Shown piece by piece: positions 45,331 through 59,439 of a stretch of 64,000 nt of DNA. The translations under genes were made by a program, and so were the position numbers. This stretch comes from Quillaja saponaria. Lineage: Eukaryota; Streptophyta; Magnoliopsida; Fabales; Quillajaceae. Within the stretch, counting starts at the first letter, position 1, and each line of letters starts with the position of its first letter. The notes under the pieces are model-generated. The model saw only the letters and a program-made list of their open reading frames with translations, searched no databases and was not told the origin of the DNA. Location of the stretch: positions 18,122,001 to 18,186,000 of the forward strand of contig CM055613.1 in assembly GCA_029379385.1 (NCBI GenBank), in the 5' to 3' direction.

Positions 45331-47059
45331 AGAAAAAGTGAATAGTTTGAAAACTAATTCAAATAATTTTCATAATTAAACACCATAGTTATAAATTTAA
45401 AGTTCAAACAAGAAGCAAGCACAATAAAAGAAAGTAAAGAGATAGCTTTATAGTGGTTTGTCGAATAACTCAAACTACATCCACTTCCACAAGAAAGAGT
45501 AATTAAGATTCCACTAGATCAACTAACAAACTGAATTGCAAAGTTCAGCTTCCTTAAATTGGTTTTGCAAGCTTAACCAAAAATCACACACAGCCATGTC
45601 TTACAAGTTTTGTCTCTTATTGTCTTCTCCAAACCCAAAGGAATTATAAGTTACGGAGAAAAATATCTCAAAAAAACACAAAAGTTTGAGCTACAGAGCT
45701 TCACAAAAAGTATGAAAGCTCTAGCTTAGTACACAAATTGATTCAATTTAGAGTAGAAGAATAAGAAGTTCAATATCAAAATGTGATAGAGATGAAAGAC
45801 TCTATTAAAGGTTTGAGTTTAGGAATTTTGAAATTTGAAGTAAAAAAAAATTCTATTCATTAGCTCTCTTTCATGATGAATGACATACTTCAATTTTCTA
45901 AGATTATTAGAGATGCTGGAGGCTTTTATATCAGATCATTCAAAGATGCCCATTGTCACCAAAGGTAATCCAAGAGGACACGTGGCGGCATCAACGAAAT
46001 CATAACCTGGGAGAGAGAAGTGTTCTTCATTATGTGAAAATGATTGTACGTAGCCTTGAGTACTGACATGCCAGGAAGTAATAGAAGTTTTAGCTTCATA
46101 CGCACATAAGAGTAAAACGAATAACAGCTCTGAAAGATCAACTCCAATATATAATCTACTGGAACAACTCTGAAAGATCAACTGTTGGAAAAGCTTTGAG
46201 AAATTAGTTATTTTGACTTTAGGTCTTCGTGTTTTCATCTCTCGAGTCTTCAACTCTTTAGAAAATATCAACTCTTGTAACTTAACACTTGAAATAAATG
46301 AAACGATGTGTTTTGGTATATTTAGTGTAGGTCATAGTGATCAGCTGTTGACTTAAGGATCAGTTGTCCATTTAATGAAATATGTGATTCAATAATTAGC
46401 TCTTCAAATAATAGCTTTTGTTATGAGGAGCAACTGCTCGTTTAATGAAACTATGTGTTTGACCAAACAATTCTTTAAGTTTCTGATGTTTAGATAATAG
46501 CTATTATATCTTCAACTCTTCTAACTTCAGCTCTTGACAACTATTATTCAACTTGAGTGCAACAATGCATTTAGTCATTCAACTAGAAAAAAGTTCAATT
46601 CTTCTGATTTCAGTTGGATATGATTATTAATTGAAACGTTATCATTTAACTCTGAATAAATAGCTGATTGAAGGAGAACATATTTGAACAGCTTCAGAGT
46701 GTCGCTTTTCAAGTGTATATGTAATCCAAACATAATGTAAAAATTAGGATAAAATTCATATTAAATTAAACATTTCATATTAGCTTCTGGTTTAATCCAA
46801 GAAACTATTTACTATGGCTAAGGTTGGGATTTGTAGCATCTGCACCAAAGTGAGGAACTTGCACTACACTATGAAATAGGCAAACGAAAGAAGTTCAAGA
46901 AAAAGCAAGAACGGATTTCTCTTGGGGCATAAATTCTTGCCCTCCTCCCTTCTTTTCTAAATCATAACCATATATTCTTGGTTATATATAATTTTATTGA
47001 CTGTGTGTTTTGGCATTTAATATTAATTAGAACATATTGTCTTAAGTTTCTACATCTTC
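45331..47059. other. Unassigned AT-rich region, probably retroelement-derived
   Basis: No recognisable protein. A 40-bp spaced repeat ctctgaaagatcaact occurs at 46128 and 46168. A minus-strand TATA-like string (gatataaaagcc) lies near 45925-45935. The degenerate string tttaatgaaa(c)tatgtg recurs near 46370 and 46440, giving an LTR-like appearance. I cannot set boundaries. Confidence 0.4.
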
Positions 47060-47930
47060 GATTGTTGAAAGCTAACTTTTACTTAATACATCCAATAGGC
47101 CATTAATCAATTATTTTGTGACCTAAACCTGCATGGTCTGCTAGATGATAAGCATCGTTATGCAATACTTTCTCAATTTTGAATGGCTCTTCCAAATCGA
47201 AGGACCATTTACCATATTTTTTTGTCTTTTTTATCCTCTGTGAGAGGGAAGATTTCCAAAACAATTGACCTCATCAAACTCTTTTGGTCAAACTTTAATA
47301 TTATAGGCTTTTGATATCAATTTTTTGTTAACAATAAGTCAATAGCTGCCTTCAGCCATTCTAATTCAATAAGCATGGACTCGTTTAACTCTTTTGGAGT
47401 AAGATTGTTCAGGAAAGCTATCCCCAAAGACTTAACCATTAGTGTCCTCAGCAAGAACGCATCATGATAGTAAGTCAAAGGGAATTGTGTAGTATTAGTC
47501 TTACTCTATTTAGAAGTTCAGACAGACTATAATGCTTCTGAGAGTTTTTCATGCTAACAACTTAGTTATCCATTATAGTTTGCTTTATTATTCTCTTCAA
47601 AGTCTTGTTAGAGGCTTCTATCTGCCTATTTTCATGTGCATAATAAGGAGTAGAATAGATATTACAGAATCGATATTCTTTCACATATGCCATTACCAAT
47701 AACCTAGTAAACACTAAGCCTTAGTCAAACATAATAGTTTGAACAATACCTGTATGATGTTATGCTTTAGAATCTTGATCATTCTTTCTTGGTTGATCAT
47801 TTTCAAAGGAATAGTTTCTGGCCATTTTGTTAAATAATTGGTTTCCACTAGTATCAAAAGCATGTTGTTTGCTAGATGGAGGGTTGACCTTGCCAATTAT
47901 ATACATCGCCTAACCTCTAAATGTCCAAGG
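47060..47930 (-). pseudogene. Second gypsy element: integrase, decayed
   Basis: Minus-strand segments read PETIPLKMINQERMIKILK, FLNNLTPKELNESMLIELEW and FPLTEDKKDKKIW, matching the integrase core and the downstream linker (usual forms W-E-IPLK, LTPEDYNEAML-ELE and ILPVGTKD-ELGKW) of Tat-like gypsy elements. Many stops. This element is separate from the one at 16745-39332: its integrase region is present as well, with a different downstream linker. Confidence 0.75.
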
Positions 47931-48539
47931 TTTCACAACTAGGTGCAGTTCTAATGTTAGGATTCTTTGTATATTGCTATGTTTCTTGCATGTTTTACAC
48001 TTCTTTGTGTATTTAACATAGTCAGAGATCATGCTCGGCCATAAATAACCATAGCATCTAATTAACCACCTAACTTCACACTAGATTTAATATGTTTCAT
48101 AAACCTCTTCACAAGCATTGTCAATAAGTATCATGGCTTTTGTCATCCTATCACACATTAGAAGAACATATTTAGTCGTCTGTTTGTATAATTCATTGTC
48201 AATTAAGATGTAATTTTAAGACTATATTTTAACGTTTCTTTCTATTTTTTGATACTGGGGTTCTAAAGATAGGCCATTATCTTTTCACTACAATTTTCAT
48301 ATGTCTCGATGAGCATAGCTTTTGTCATGGTTAGTTGATCAAAAATGGAGGATCTGTACCTTCTCTTGAAGATAAGGGCCTGACTTGGCTCTTCGGTTAC
48401 AAAGGTCAATCCACACACTATCTAAGCCATCTCATTGGCTTTAATGTTGTCTTGTATTTACTCGATCGATACGTTAGTGAAATCATTCAACAACCCATAA
48501 CCACCTCATAATATTCACTTAAGACAGGGTTGTTGACTC

Positions 48540-48800
48540 CGTCTACTCCAGTGACCTGATTTATGACCAATTGTGAATCTCTGTAAATATGAACGTTCGA
48601 AACTCTCAGTTCTCTTAGTATCTCCAATCTAATGACTAAGGCTTCATATTCAACCTAATTATTCGACCAATCAAAGTCTAGTTAAAAAGAATGAAGTGAT
48701 ACATGTCTTGAAGGTGATACCATATTACTTTGGCCTAAGTTGAACTTTAAAATCTACGGTTTGAAGTCTATAGACATATTATAGTCAAATTGGTCACCAG
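48540..48800 (-). pseudogene. Second gypsy element: RNase H, decayed
   Basis: The minus strand reads VEYEALVIRLEILRELRVSN, VHIYRDSQLVINQVTGVDGV and PVLSEYYEVVM. This is an RNase H of the type fused downstream of gypsy reverse transcriptase, with the DSQLV block containing a catalytic Asp. It is collinear with the integrase further left. Confidence 0.8.
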
Positions 48801-49650
48801 GAATATCAATACAAGGAATACGGTCAAATAGGAAATTGACCAGTGCTTGACCTTTTACTGCCTTTTGAGGAACATAACACATATTTTATTCTGAAAGAGT
48901 AATAGCTAGCCCAACAAAAAATTTTGTTCCCTAAAATAGGTTTGTTAAACATGAAATTTACAACATCAATTTTGAATACAAAATATACTAAGACATGGAT
49001 TAAATAATGCATAAGCTTAGTACAGTATTGCTAAACAAAGTTTTTTCACTGCTATGTATCTACCCTCCTTGTCATTGAATTCGACTCAGATAATGCATGA
49101 CATGCTCAATTCTTGATGAATTATCTTATAAAAGCAAGACTATAACCTAATCACTAGAGAAAAAATGTATAGCTTCAATAATTATCATCTCTTGGGTGAC
49201 ATTAAGACTGAAGGGTTCACCAAGTATTATTTTAGGTCATCAAAAGCACGTTTATGGAATGCCTCCCTTTAGAACTCTTCCTCATACCATAATCTAGCAA
49301 AGATGAGGAAGCCGGGATTCCGCATTAACTATTCGATATGAAATAATCGAAAAATATTTGTTACTATGTCTTGGTTTTAAACTGTTTGTCTTTAATTATT
49401 GTCTTTGGTTTTTTTTTATTCACCTCAATTCCCTTTGGTGCATAAGGAAACCAAGAACTTTGCTAGCAGAGACGCCAAAAGCATACTTTAATGAATTTAT
49501 TATCAAATTATGAAGTCTCAATATTGAAAAACCTTTCCTTAAATCTGCAATATGACTTTGTATGGTAGATTTAACCACGATGCCATCAATATACACTTCT
49601 ATTGGCCTCGCTCAAATCTAAGGTATGGCAGTTGTAGCCCACTTCCGGCA
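48801..49650 (-). pseudogene. Second gypsy element: reverse transcriptase C-terminus/connection, decayed
   Basis: The minus strand reads EEEF-REAFHKRAFDDLK, YLVNPSVLMSPKR and LLKLYIFSLVIRL in broken frames. They match the conserved block EF-W---H--AFD-IK-YL--PPVL-PP of gypsy reverse transcriptase thumb/connection. The upstream YVDD part is not discernible. Confidence 0.75.
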
Positions 49651-52600
49651 AACTTTGTGAAAGGGCCTCAACTTATCTTATTTCTTGAATAGGATTTCAT
49701 TGACCAAAAGTCATTATTACCCATTTGATAGTCCCAATGCACCAAGTGCAACTAAAGCAATATTAATCACATTTACTTCATATAAAATTTTGATTATAAC
49801 CAAAGTACCCATCCATAAAAGAAAGTATTTTGCTGGCCTAATGTTGGCTTTATTAGCATGTCAACTAGTGGCTTAGGGTACTCATCTTTTGGGAATTACC
49901 CTTTATGACGAGGCAGCCTTACCCCCTAGCTACTCTTACGGAGAAGATAGGATAGGTTCTACCTCCATTCTCCACTAATGTGAATATGGTAAGAGTACCA
50001 TGCTTATATGGCACACTGCTTCTTTGCCAGGTTGTACTTCAGTCGCTTTCTCTTCCTCGTCTTGGTCATTTTAGCATAAGGAGGCATGCCTTAAGCTTCC
50101 ATGTCTTGGTTATTTTGGTATAATAAGGCATGCCTTAAGCTTCGAGAGGTTGATGGGTGTACTAGTACCATTGTCCAGCTAGTACATCCAGAGCCTTAAA
50201 AGTCTTAGACCCTCTGCATGTATTCTCGCAGTGGCCGTGGCACGGGATACAAGCCAAAGTCACTTCTTTTTTGGTTTGTTGGCCATGAACAAGAAGCCTA
50301 ATGATTGCATGGTTTCCCTGATTACACTATAATCTCATTGTTATAACCTACTATACGAGATGAAAAGAGCAAATGCCTTATGAAATGAAATTTGTTGTCT
50401 CCGTCAGGCTGCTCTCTGCCTTATTTTCATGATATCCTTATAGTATTTCCAGTAGGGTTACCTCTGTATATTATCATCCTTATACCAAGCCTTTTTTGGG
50501 TATCTTTTCTTTTTCTCCACCGTTTTCGGCGTATAGGCCATATTTGTTGTCTAGAGGGCTCTAGACAATTTTCCTGCAATGCATGCAAAGCTTTATTTTA
50601 GAATCCTTCAAAGTTTGACTATCATGAAGCATCCTCTAAAGCTTTTCATTCTCAGAGCATACCAATCATCTAGTTGTTCCTGTGTCACAGGTCATGGCGC
50701 TAACGACCAACCTTAAGACCAAAGAATGAGGCTGCAGGGTAATATAGTCTGGGTCCAATTGTGTCTAACATTTATTCCTCAGCCAAAAATCTAAAGTCAA
50801 GATGCGAGTTCTCTAGCTTAAAGATTTTTCATCCAAACTTCAAAAGGTCAGCTCTCATCATATTCGCACAAACGGTCTTTGGAAATGGATCCTTATCGAC
50901 CTGCATGATAGGCTTCTCTGACTATTTAAGTCTTTCCATTTTGTAGCCTCCTGTAGCGCATTCCAAAAAAGAAAAAAAAACAAAGTTTTTGGTATTGTGA
51001 GACTAGAAATTATGCCATTTACAATACTATTTCCCAGCATATTCATTAGGCTTTGGTAATCTATACTTTCCGACCAATTTAATCTGCCTATGTTTAAGAA
51101 ATTGGTCAAATTTCTGATTGACCTTAAAAATATCAAACAAATACTTACTATTCTAAGTCGTTATTTTTATTTTGTTTACATTTAACCTAAATGGGTCGTT
51201 ATCACCTTTAGTGAGCAATTTGCATACATAAGGCTTTCATATGACTATCTCCACTAGATTGATCTTTACTTCATCATGCCATCCAAACTTATTTTGAATT
51301 TTGCATCTATCATGTTTATTTCCATTTTCAGGTCCCTATAGTATGTCCTTTTTGAATAGTTTATCATATGCTATTCTTTGAGAAGATGATCGTGTTTGGA
51401 CATGCATGATACTCACTGAAACAAATCAGTAAATTCATGATCCTCAATCTTTGTTTTCAATTTAAATGTTAATTCACTTTAGCCATGTTTACAAATTCCC
51501 TTTCTAGGATCTAAGACAAACACTTGTTCCTAGCCTTTTTAAATCTAGCTAAAAGTCTTTTACTATTTTTTCCAGCTATTTTCGTTATCTTGGCTAGGTC
51601 AAACATTGTTACCTCATACTTAGTTTTGTAAAATTGGGTATGGAACATGCATTCCATTTGCTACTAATCCTAGGCCAAATTAGGTGGTAAAAAGATATAC
51701 TAATTGAAAGTCATTCCCATCAAGAAAATGCCAAAGAGTCTAAGTTCAACATATTCTTTTACATCTCCACACTGGACTGTGGATCTCCCTACATGTTTTA
51801 TGATCGATTGACTTTTCTCCCCCAAAAAAGTAGATAATTCTAATATCTTAAGACCTCCGGAGAATGGAATGAGACAATAGATCCACTCAAGGGTATGGTT
51901 TTCTATACATAGGTCTAGTCATTGGTCGTCCTTCGAATCTTAATTGTTCTTGGATGACATCCGTAAGATGGTCACTTAACACGAGTCAATATAGGGTATT
52001 TTCGCCCTCAATTTTGAATTTGCCCACAATTTTAGTTTAAGTTTCTAATAATTTTAGTAGTAAGGGTCAATGAAACCTCCGTCATTATTTACCCAATACA
52101 AATTTTACAAAATTGGTGCATTTACGCCACTATAGTTCAGGATGTCAAATTGGTTTCCAACCATTAGTACATGTGGTCTGTGTAGATTTTGGTTACCATA
52201 CTGGTTTTCCAGCATTCAATGTATTCATGCCAATTTGTGTTTGGTTGCATATAACTTTTCAACCATAAGTGTGTTTCGACCATTTTGGTTATGTAAGACT
52301 AGGTTAATTGGTGTTTGAGCCCCATCTGATGTTTGATTTGGGAGACTAGCATGGGATGTGCTTGGGTAAGTCATGGTACCTACTGCGGTGTTATTCGACT
52401 ATGATCCATTATGATGTTAGGGAGTGGTCCCCTACTGACATTACTAACGGGGTATCAAGGTGGTAGGTACATTAAGATGTTGTTTGTCAAGGCACCAGTA
52501 TTCAATCTAAAAGGTATGTGGTACATGCCTCGTGATAAATAAGGACTACGAGCAATTGTACTAACTATTGTTAGGTTTTTATCGATTAGGGGATTCAATC

Positions 52601-53280
52601 ATAATAAACCATTATCAGCATTACTTAAATTTAAATATTGGCATACCTCTTGATGAAAGAGTTCGTGATTTATTTTTTTTTTTGAAGTTGTTTTCTCAAT
52701 AGATAACTCCATTCGTTGGGCTAAAACCTCTTAATTTTGTTCTATTTGTCAGTGGAAGTTGGCAGTGATCTTATGGCATCCTTGATGGAAGTATCATCCC
52801 TATTATTATCGAATTTTGAGCGTGCCTTTTGAGCGTGCCTTATCCTTCCTCTTGTCAGGTGAGCTTGACGTTTGATGTGATGGTTGACTCGCATGTCTAC
52901 AGCAGGTGAGACTAAGAAAGTCCCCTAGTAGTACCTAAAAAAGTATAACCTTAACAACTCTAGGTTTACCAGTTCCAACATAATTCTCTGCCACCTAAGA
53001 GATTTCCACAGGAATGTTAACCAACATTTTTGTTAATTTCTCTATCAACTTGGATACATGCCTATTGTCTGCTTCCTGCATTCTTGTACTAGGATTCTCA
53101 GCATCCAGTCTAGCTGGTATCACTGTTTAGTTCTTTAATTTTCGTGACTTTGTCAACCTAGTAATCCTATAGGGCATGCCAAATTATTTGTAGCTACCTA
53201 AATTTCTACAGCGGCATGCTAGGAAACTATTCCAAAAGAAAGAATCGAACGATTGTAAATAGCTCAACATAAGTTACCGA
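49651..53280 (-). other. Second gypsy element: upstream region (expected RT core, protease, gag), too decayed to name
   Basis: From context the RT palm, protease and gag should lie here on the minus strand, but I find no block I can name with confidence. Short frames on either strand at 50392-50601, 50761-50946 and 50858-51136 show no conserved motif. A direct duplication ttttgagcgtgcct occurs near 52825-52840. Confidence 0.4.
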
Positions 53281-53285
53281 TTCAA

Positions 53286-53745
53286 GCTCTGATGCAAAAC
53301 ACCTAGTGTTTAGGTGTCTTTTATATCAACTACTACTGTCAAGTGCAATAAATCTAAGGCAAGAAAGATAATTCTACCTATTGAAATGAAAATCTAAGAA
53401 AGCTTATAAAGAAAATATAAAATGACAATAAGTATAAAAGAAATTTAAGCCAAATTGGTATTCTTTGTGAAGATGTTTGTCTGTTTGAATACAAAGCCTT
53501 AATTGGCTTTTATAGGACTCTTTAATCTAGTTGGTTAACATTAGCCCATTAACTTACCCACTAATTAATCATGTAACAAATGGTTTAAATCAATATCTTA
53601 AAAATCGAATCAGATATGTCGGTCAAACAGTCGTTTAGAAAGAAATTTGGACCGAGTGGAACTTAAAAACCATATTGGTGGTTGGACCATCAAAAACTAA
53701 TAAAAACCATAAAACCCAAGAGAACTGATAGAAATGATAACAATT
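53286..53745 (-). mobile_element. Candidate primer site and 5' LTR of the second gypsy element
   Basis: The minus strand reads TGCATCAGAGC at 53286-53296, similar to an initiator tRNA-Met primer site. To the right, a minus-strand TATA string (cctataaaagcc, about 53506-53517) would serve an LTR promoter. The left partner LTR was not identified, so the assignment is tentative. Confidence 0.35.
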
Positions 53746-56700
53746 TTATTTAATTGAATCATTTTGTATTTGGGATCTAAAGAGAATTGAGTTTTAAGGT
53801 AAAATCATATCCTCCTCAAGCCCAAAAGAAAACTGAAGAAAAAACGTAAAGTTCTAAACGCAAGAGTTTTACTACGCAAAGAATGTGAGTGATTATGTTA
53901 ACAATTAATGAAACATTTGTATTTTAAATTGATGTATTATCTAACTTACTTGAATGTTATGATGCATAAATTCATAAGCCTATTGGTTAATTGTGTTGGT
54001 AAGAACTATCTTTGTGTATGTCATTGTATTTAATTATTATCTTTTTGTTCCTTATTTCTTTTGGCATATAACATTATTATGTAAATTTATATATTATATA
54101 TAATATTTAAAATTTTAATTAATATAATTATGACATCACCAGTTTTATAATCAATTTAATCCAGGTTGAACCAGTGATATGAGACCCAATTATTTTTATT
54201 ATTTTTTTGAGTTGATTAATGGTTTGATTTTTAAAATATTAGTTTAATCGATCTTATTTGTGTAATTTCCCATGATGTATCCATCATGCCTAATCCACAT
54301 GACCATTTTTTTTAATTTAACGATTAGGTATATCCAAGCTAACTTATGTGCATATTCATTAATCATCTTTCCGATTCAGTCAAAAATAAGTTATCCACCC
54401 CTAGACTAGGGAATTTATGATAATTTTATATTCTTTCCACGACCTCTTTTAAAGTTATTTGAACTCAAAAAGTCAATGAAGAGACTACACGTTATTGATC
54501 ACCACACCAACAGTTCCCAAATCCTTTAACCCACGTGACCATGATCTTAAAGCACTTCAATTGAATACATTCAGTCTATTGACCGAATTCTGATGACGTT
54601 TCATCACCATGTGTTTTTGTTTAATTGCATGTTCAGTGGACACTCAATTTTTGATAATAATTTTAGGGAATCAACACAAAACACTAATAAAACAATCTAT
54701 AATAAGATATAATATAATTGATACTTGAAAATTAATAGAATATGGTATTGACACATAATCACTAAACATAATTAATATTTTGACACATAATCTTACCACA
54801 TCATCTACTAATTCTCTTATATAAAATATAAGTTTCTACTATTTCAAATTAATTTCTATTATCTTTTCTCTCCTATTTTGTTAACATAAATTTTTTTTAT
54901 GTTTCTCTCAAATTTTTCTCATCTTCACAATTTTGTTTGGTGTTTTTGAAAATATTTTTTCAAACAATTTTTTTTTTCTCTCACTGTTACTGCTTTACAA
55001 AAAAAATAATAATAATATACCTTACATGTACATGAATAAATCTAATTTAAGTTGTCTCTATTTATAAATAAAAATAACTTAACTTTAAGAAAGAAAATAT
55101 CAAAAATTTATTATAGTGATTTTTTCATTACTTATTATAGCTGTTCAAATAGTGAAAAAAATTAAAACAAATCTATGTTTAAAATCAAGTAAGAACTTAG
55201 TATTGATGTTAAATTTTTAATTATTTTTGTTTAATTAAAAAAGATATATGTATATTTAAAATTAATTTAAAAATGTATGTAAAATATTTCTTTAAAATTA
55301 AAAATTCAAATTATAAAATACTTTTAAAATAAAATAATAAATATAAGTTTATATAATGTTATTAATAAATTTCACAAAATTAAAAAAATTATAAATTTTA
55401 AAAATAAAATAATTCAAATGAAAACCAACTAAATCTAGTAAAAATGAAAATTTCATCCTTGATTCCTGCGTCTAAGTTGCATTGTATTTTCCTCCCTTTG
55501 TAGGATTTTTCACCAAATGTATTATAACCCAATAATTAAATGTATGTTTTAAAATACTTGTACGTAATTCGTCGTGACTAGGTGAGTAAAATGTTAAAAT
55601 AAATAAACAATTGTATAGACTTATAAATATATACGATTTCATTTTATGTAAAGTATAGTAGAAAATAAAATTAGAGTGTGTATATAATAAAGAATAACTA
55701 AATAAAGAAAAATAAAAACAATAATATATATATATATAACTGGACTCAATTTTCCCCACATGTTTAAAATAATAGATAAGTGTTGCATTACTTTATTCCT
55801 TACTTTGTCTTATCTCATTTCTTTTTGCCTTGTCCATCGACTTAGCTTGGTTGGTCTTCTTTTCATTTCCATATATTTTTTTCTACTTCCCCTATTTCCT
55901 TCCTTTAAGCTGTCGTGTGAGAACTTTGTAGCAATTGTTTGGTTTCCTTCCATAGCAAGTGTTTGGCTTTTGTTTCCCTTGCCGATGGCTTACTCCTCGA
56001 AAGTTAGAACTACTTTAACTTGTTGTAGCTTTGGAAGTGATTAAGAAGCTCTGTTGGTGGGTATTCCGTGCTAGCCATGAGGTTAGAATTTGGCTTGGCA
56101 GGTTTCTGTGTTGTTTCAGTAAGTGGGTGGTGGCTGGATGCAGGGCAATTGTAGTTAAAAGGTGCTTCAATTTTTGTCTTGCTACTATCCGGTATAAGGC
56201 TGGTGGTAAGGTGAGTTATGGTGTTGTAACTGCCTCTCTTTCTTTCCTTTAAAGCTGTTGCAATTTCCTTCAAATACATAGCAGCCGAGTGCTTTTGTAT
56301 GGGTGTTGTTTGGATAGTTTATTTAAAGGGGCAGCCGTGAGACTAAGGGTGATAATAGCTCTGTTTAGAGCTTAACTTCCTTGCTTTAAGTCTATATTAC
56401 TTGGTCAGCTGGTGGTGAGCATGGAAGGGTAAGAAAATTGAAACAAGTAAGTTAATTACATATTTAGTCATTGTAGCCGTGTATAGCCTTTAGGTGTTCC
56501 CTTAGTTTAGTTGTTTTATATGTACTAGATTGTTGATAATTAGTGAGTAAGACAAGGCTTAGATGAATTTTAAATAATGGTATTAGTAAGAGTTAAGGAA
56601 AAACAAGAATTAGAATTGGGAATCACATGAATTAGAAGGAACATGCCTATAAGATGTTTGATGAAATGACTAGGAGAAATTGAAGGTTAGTACATATATA

Positions 56701-57220
56701 GGAATGGAATTATACAAGTTCTATTAGATAAATAATTAATTAGGAATCAATTGAATATGAGTAAAAGTTTGGGAATGAATAATAAGAAAATATTGATTAA
56801 GGAAAGATGGAAACTTAATAAATTAAGATCTAAAAAGCTCAATTTTAGGTGAACTTAAGTAGATAGTCTAAGAACAAAGAATAAATAAATGTGGTTAAAA
56901 TATTAAGGAAAGGTAAATTTTAAAATTCTGATTGTATTAATATTGTAATGGTATGATCCAAATTTTTGAGTAAATTTAGAAAGAGTAACCCAATTTGGAC
57001 TTAATACTGGAAAATGAGGAATATTAAAAGTAAGAGTTAGTATTAATTTCTTAGTATATATATATGATATACATACTTGATATGGAATCACGTATCCTAC
57101 AAGAAATTAGTTAAAACGCTTTAACGAACTTAATTTCTAGAAACTTATATAGATTGACATATATATGTTTAGTAATTAAAAGATTATAATAATAATATTT
57201 TTGAACTAAATATTATTTGG
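53746..57220. other. AT-rich intergenic region without recognisable gene
   Basis: It is very AT-rich, especially 54640-55440, with a (TA)n run at 55725-55738. Frames at 55472-56279 on both strands lack any motif I recognise and are poor gene candidates. The stretch 55760-56330 is less AT-rich and could be older LTR or gene debris. Confidence 0.5.
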
Positions 57221-57225
57221 AAATA

Positions 57226-58445
57226 TGAATTTTTGTTTCGGATCCTAATGTGGACCTTATGAGACGGTGAACGTAAGTGTAAGTGACCAATGAAAACAGT
57301 TAAAGGTAAGTAGTTAATTATTACCCTTTGGTTGCTAGGTTAGTGTATTTGATTGTTTGATATATGTATATATATATGTGTGTGTTATATAGAGGTGAAT
57401 AAGAATTGTATTGTTATGATTGAGTTATGTGAATTGTATTTGATGCTTGAAATTGTTTGTGGTTGATAAAGGCTAACAAAGTAAATTATTTTTCAAAATA
57501 ATTTATTTCCAAAAATGAAATCCAGGTGCATCCAGGACATTATGATTTTTTTGATCCTGATAAGTGTTTTAAAAGAATTAAGTGCTCAGTCTCGATGGGT
57601 AAATTGAAGAAGGGATTCAGTGATTCTTATTTCAATGATTCTGTTTGATGTCCTGGCGCAAAACTGCCTTGTGGGAGGTGGTGTGCGGGACTGAGTTACT
57701 CAGTTGGTCATTTGCTTGCTTTGTATGTTTTGATTCTTTATTTGAGATTATAAACTTCATATATTTGAATTGAGTTATATATGAGATAAAACATGTGAAT
57801 CATGACTTTATGAGAATTACACATACGTGCTTATACTATTGAATTAAAACATAAAAATTGTTACTTGAGATTAAAAGGTGATATATGTGCTTTGAGTGAT
57901 GCTAGTACCCTTTGGGTATGATTTTTCACTCATGGAGTCTGTAAAACTCACCCCTCTCTTTTGGATGGTTTTTAGTAACAGAAGTTCAATATATGCCTAA
58001 ACTGAGCTCATGATCTGCCGATAAAGTACACCAAGTTATATTTTAGGATTTCAAACTTGAAGTCAATGATAAAAGTTTGCAGTCACACTAGAACTGTGAG
58101 ATGTCTAATTTTGTATAATGTAATAATCTAATTATTTATCTTGTTTATGATATAGACGGAGCAAAGCTTCTTGTTGTCTTTGTGTTTTTGTTGTGTGAAA
58201 TCAGGAACATATATATTTGTATTTTGAAGCATATTCCATATTGCAAGAACCTCTACCAAAATTTTTAGTAAATTGTTATTTGTTTTAGTAATCTAACTTT
58301 TATAGTGAACTTCTGTTTTATAAAAGTTACTTTTATTATTTAGTTGGGTCAAGAGTCGTGTTTGTTACTTTGTTTTGAAGTCAGGATTACGGAGGTTTGA
58401 TTATCCAATCCTCCGACCAGTCATGCGAGGGTGAAGGGTATGACA
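57226..58445 (+). mobile_element. Candidate solo LTR (gypsy/chromovirus-like)
   Basis: It ends gggTATGACA and contains the motif series gatgctagtaccctttgggta, then aaaactcacccctc, then ttagtaacagaag, seen before the 3' end of many plant gypsy LTRs. It is flanked by aaata at 57221-57225 and 58446-58450. The AT-rich 5-bp match could be chance, and the left boundary is uncertain. Confidence 0.4.
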
Positions 58446-58450
58446 AAATA

Positions 58451-59400
58451 AGTACATTTTTTAAAACAAAAAGCAAGAAAGGAAAAAGAAACAGAAAAAA
58501 AAAAAAAAAAAAAAACCTAATTTGCTCAAATAGGGAAGTCATAAAACCAGATTTTCAAAATTCAGTTTCTCTCTCCTAATCAGCACCAATACCTTCAAAA
58601 AGTTGTCCACGCATGCGCCACATTACAAATACCTCCTTTGAAAATTAAAACTAAGATAAAATACCTAAAATACTCTCATTGTATTCTTATAGGAGGCAAC
58701 AAAAATTTAAAATTATACATTACAACATGATATTATTTAAGTTAAAATGAGTTTAAAAAAAAAATAGATTGAGGATAACCATTAATAAAATAAATACAAC
58801 TGATTTTTTTATTAAAAAAAAAATACTTTCTGCATTTGATAAAAGCTTGTAGTATTTTATAAACATTGTTTTAAATGAATACAATAATTAAAAATTTGAT
58901 AATAATTTGATTCAATTTTAAATTGATTCTAAAGAGTTTTGAACCTGCTTAATTATTCTCTTAAATACTAAAATTATTGTTTGTATAATCAAATGATTAT
59001 TTCAATATAAAATTATTATCTGTCATGGTAAAATAGGATTTTAAGACCTGATTTCAACAAATAATTATCTTTCACGCGTGACCCCAAATTAGTCCCTTAT
59101 TAAATTAAATTTGATCTCTTTATTAATTGATTATAATTTGTTTTTTCAAGTCTAAATTTTTTGCTATCTCCAGTTATTTTAATTTTGAATTCAAAGGCTG
59201 AAAGACTCCATGCAAGTATCTGCAAGGCACAAACGTAGACAATTTTTTTTTGGAGTAATGGTGCTGACGGGGAGAGAGAGACCTTGAAAATCTGGCTTCA
59301 TGACTTACCCAATTGAGCAAATTAGTTTTTTTTTTTTTTTTCCTGCTTTTTGGTTTAAAAATGGTAAAATATGGCAAAAAAAAAAAATCCCTTTGTTCAA
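58451..59400. other. Upstream region of the epsin gene
   Basis: AT-rich with a run of A at about 58496-58515 and T-runs near 59240 and 59324-59342. Two similar segments flank a gap: a purine-rich aagaaa stretch plus cagtttctctctcc near 58560, and the reverse-oriented gggagagagagacc near 59270. No TATA box is convincingly placed. Promoter activity is inferred from position only. Confidence 0.4.
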
Positions 59401-59439
59401 CTCAGAAATTCTAGAGAGAGAATACAGAACCCCAAAAGA

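Noticed and set aside
55760..56279. 94- and 73-codon plus-strand frames with hydrophobic content
   Set aside because: No conserved domain, no start context and no splice-linked continuation; they are probably chance frames in a less AT-rich patch.
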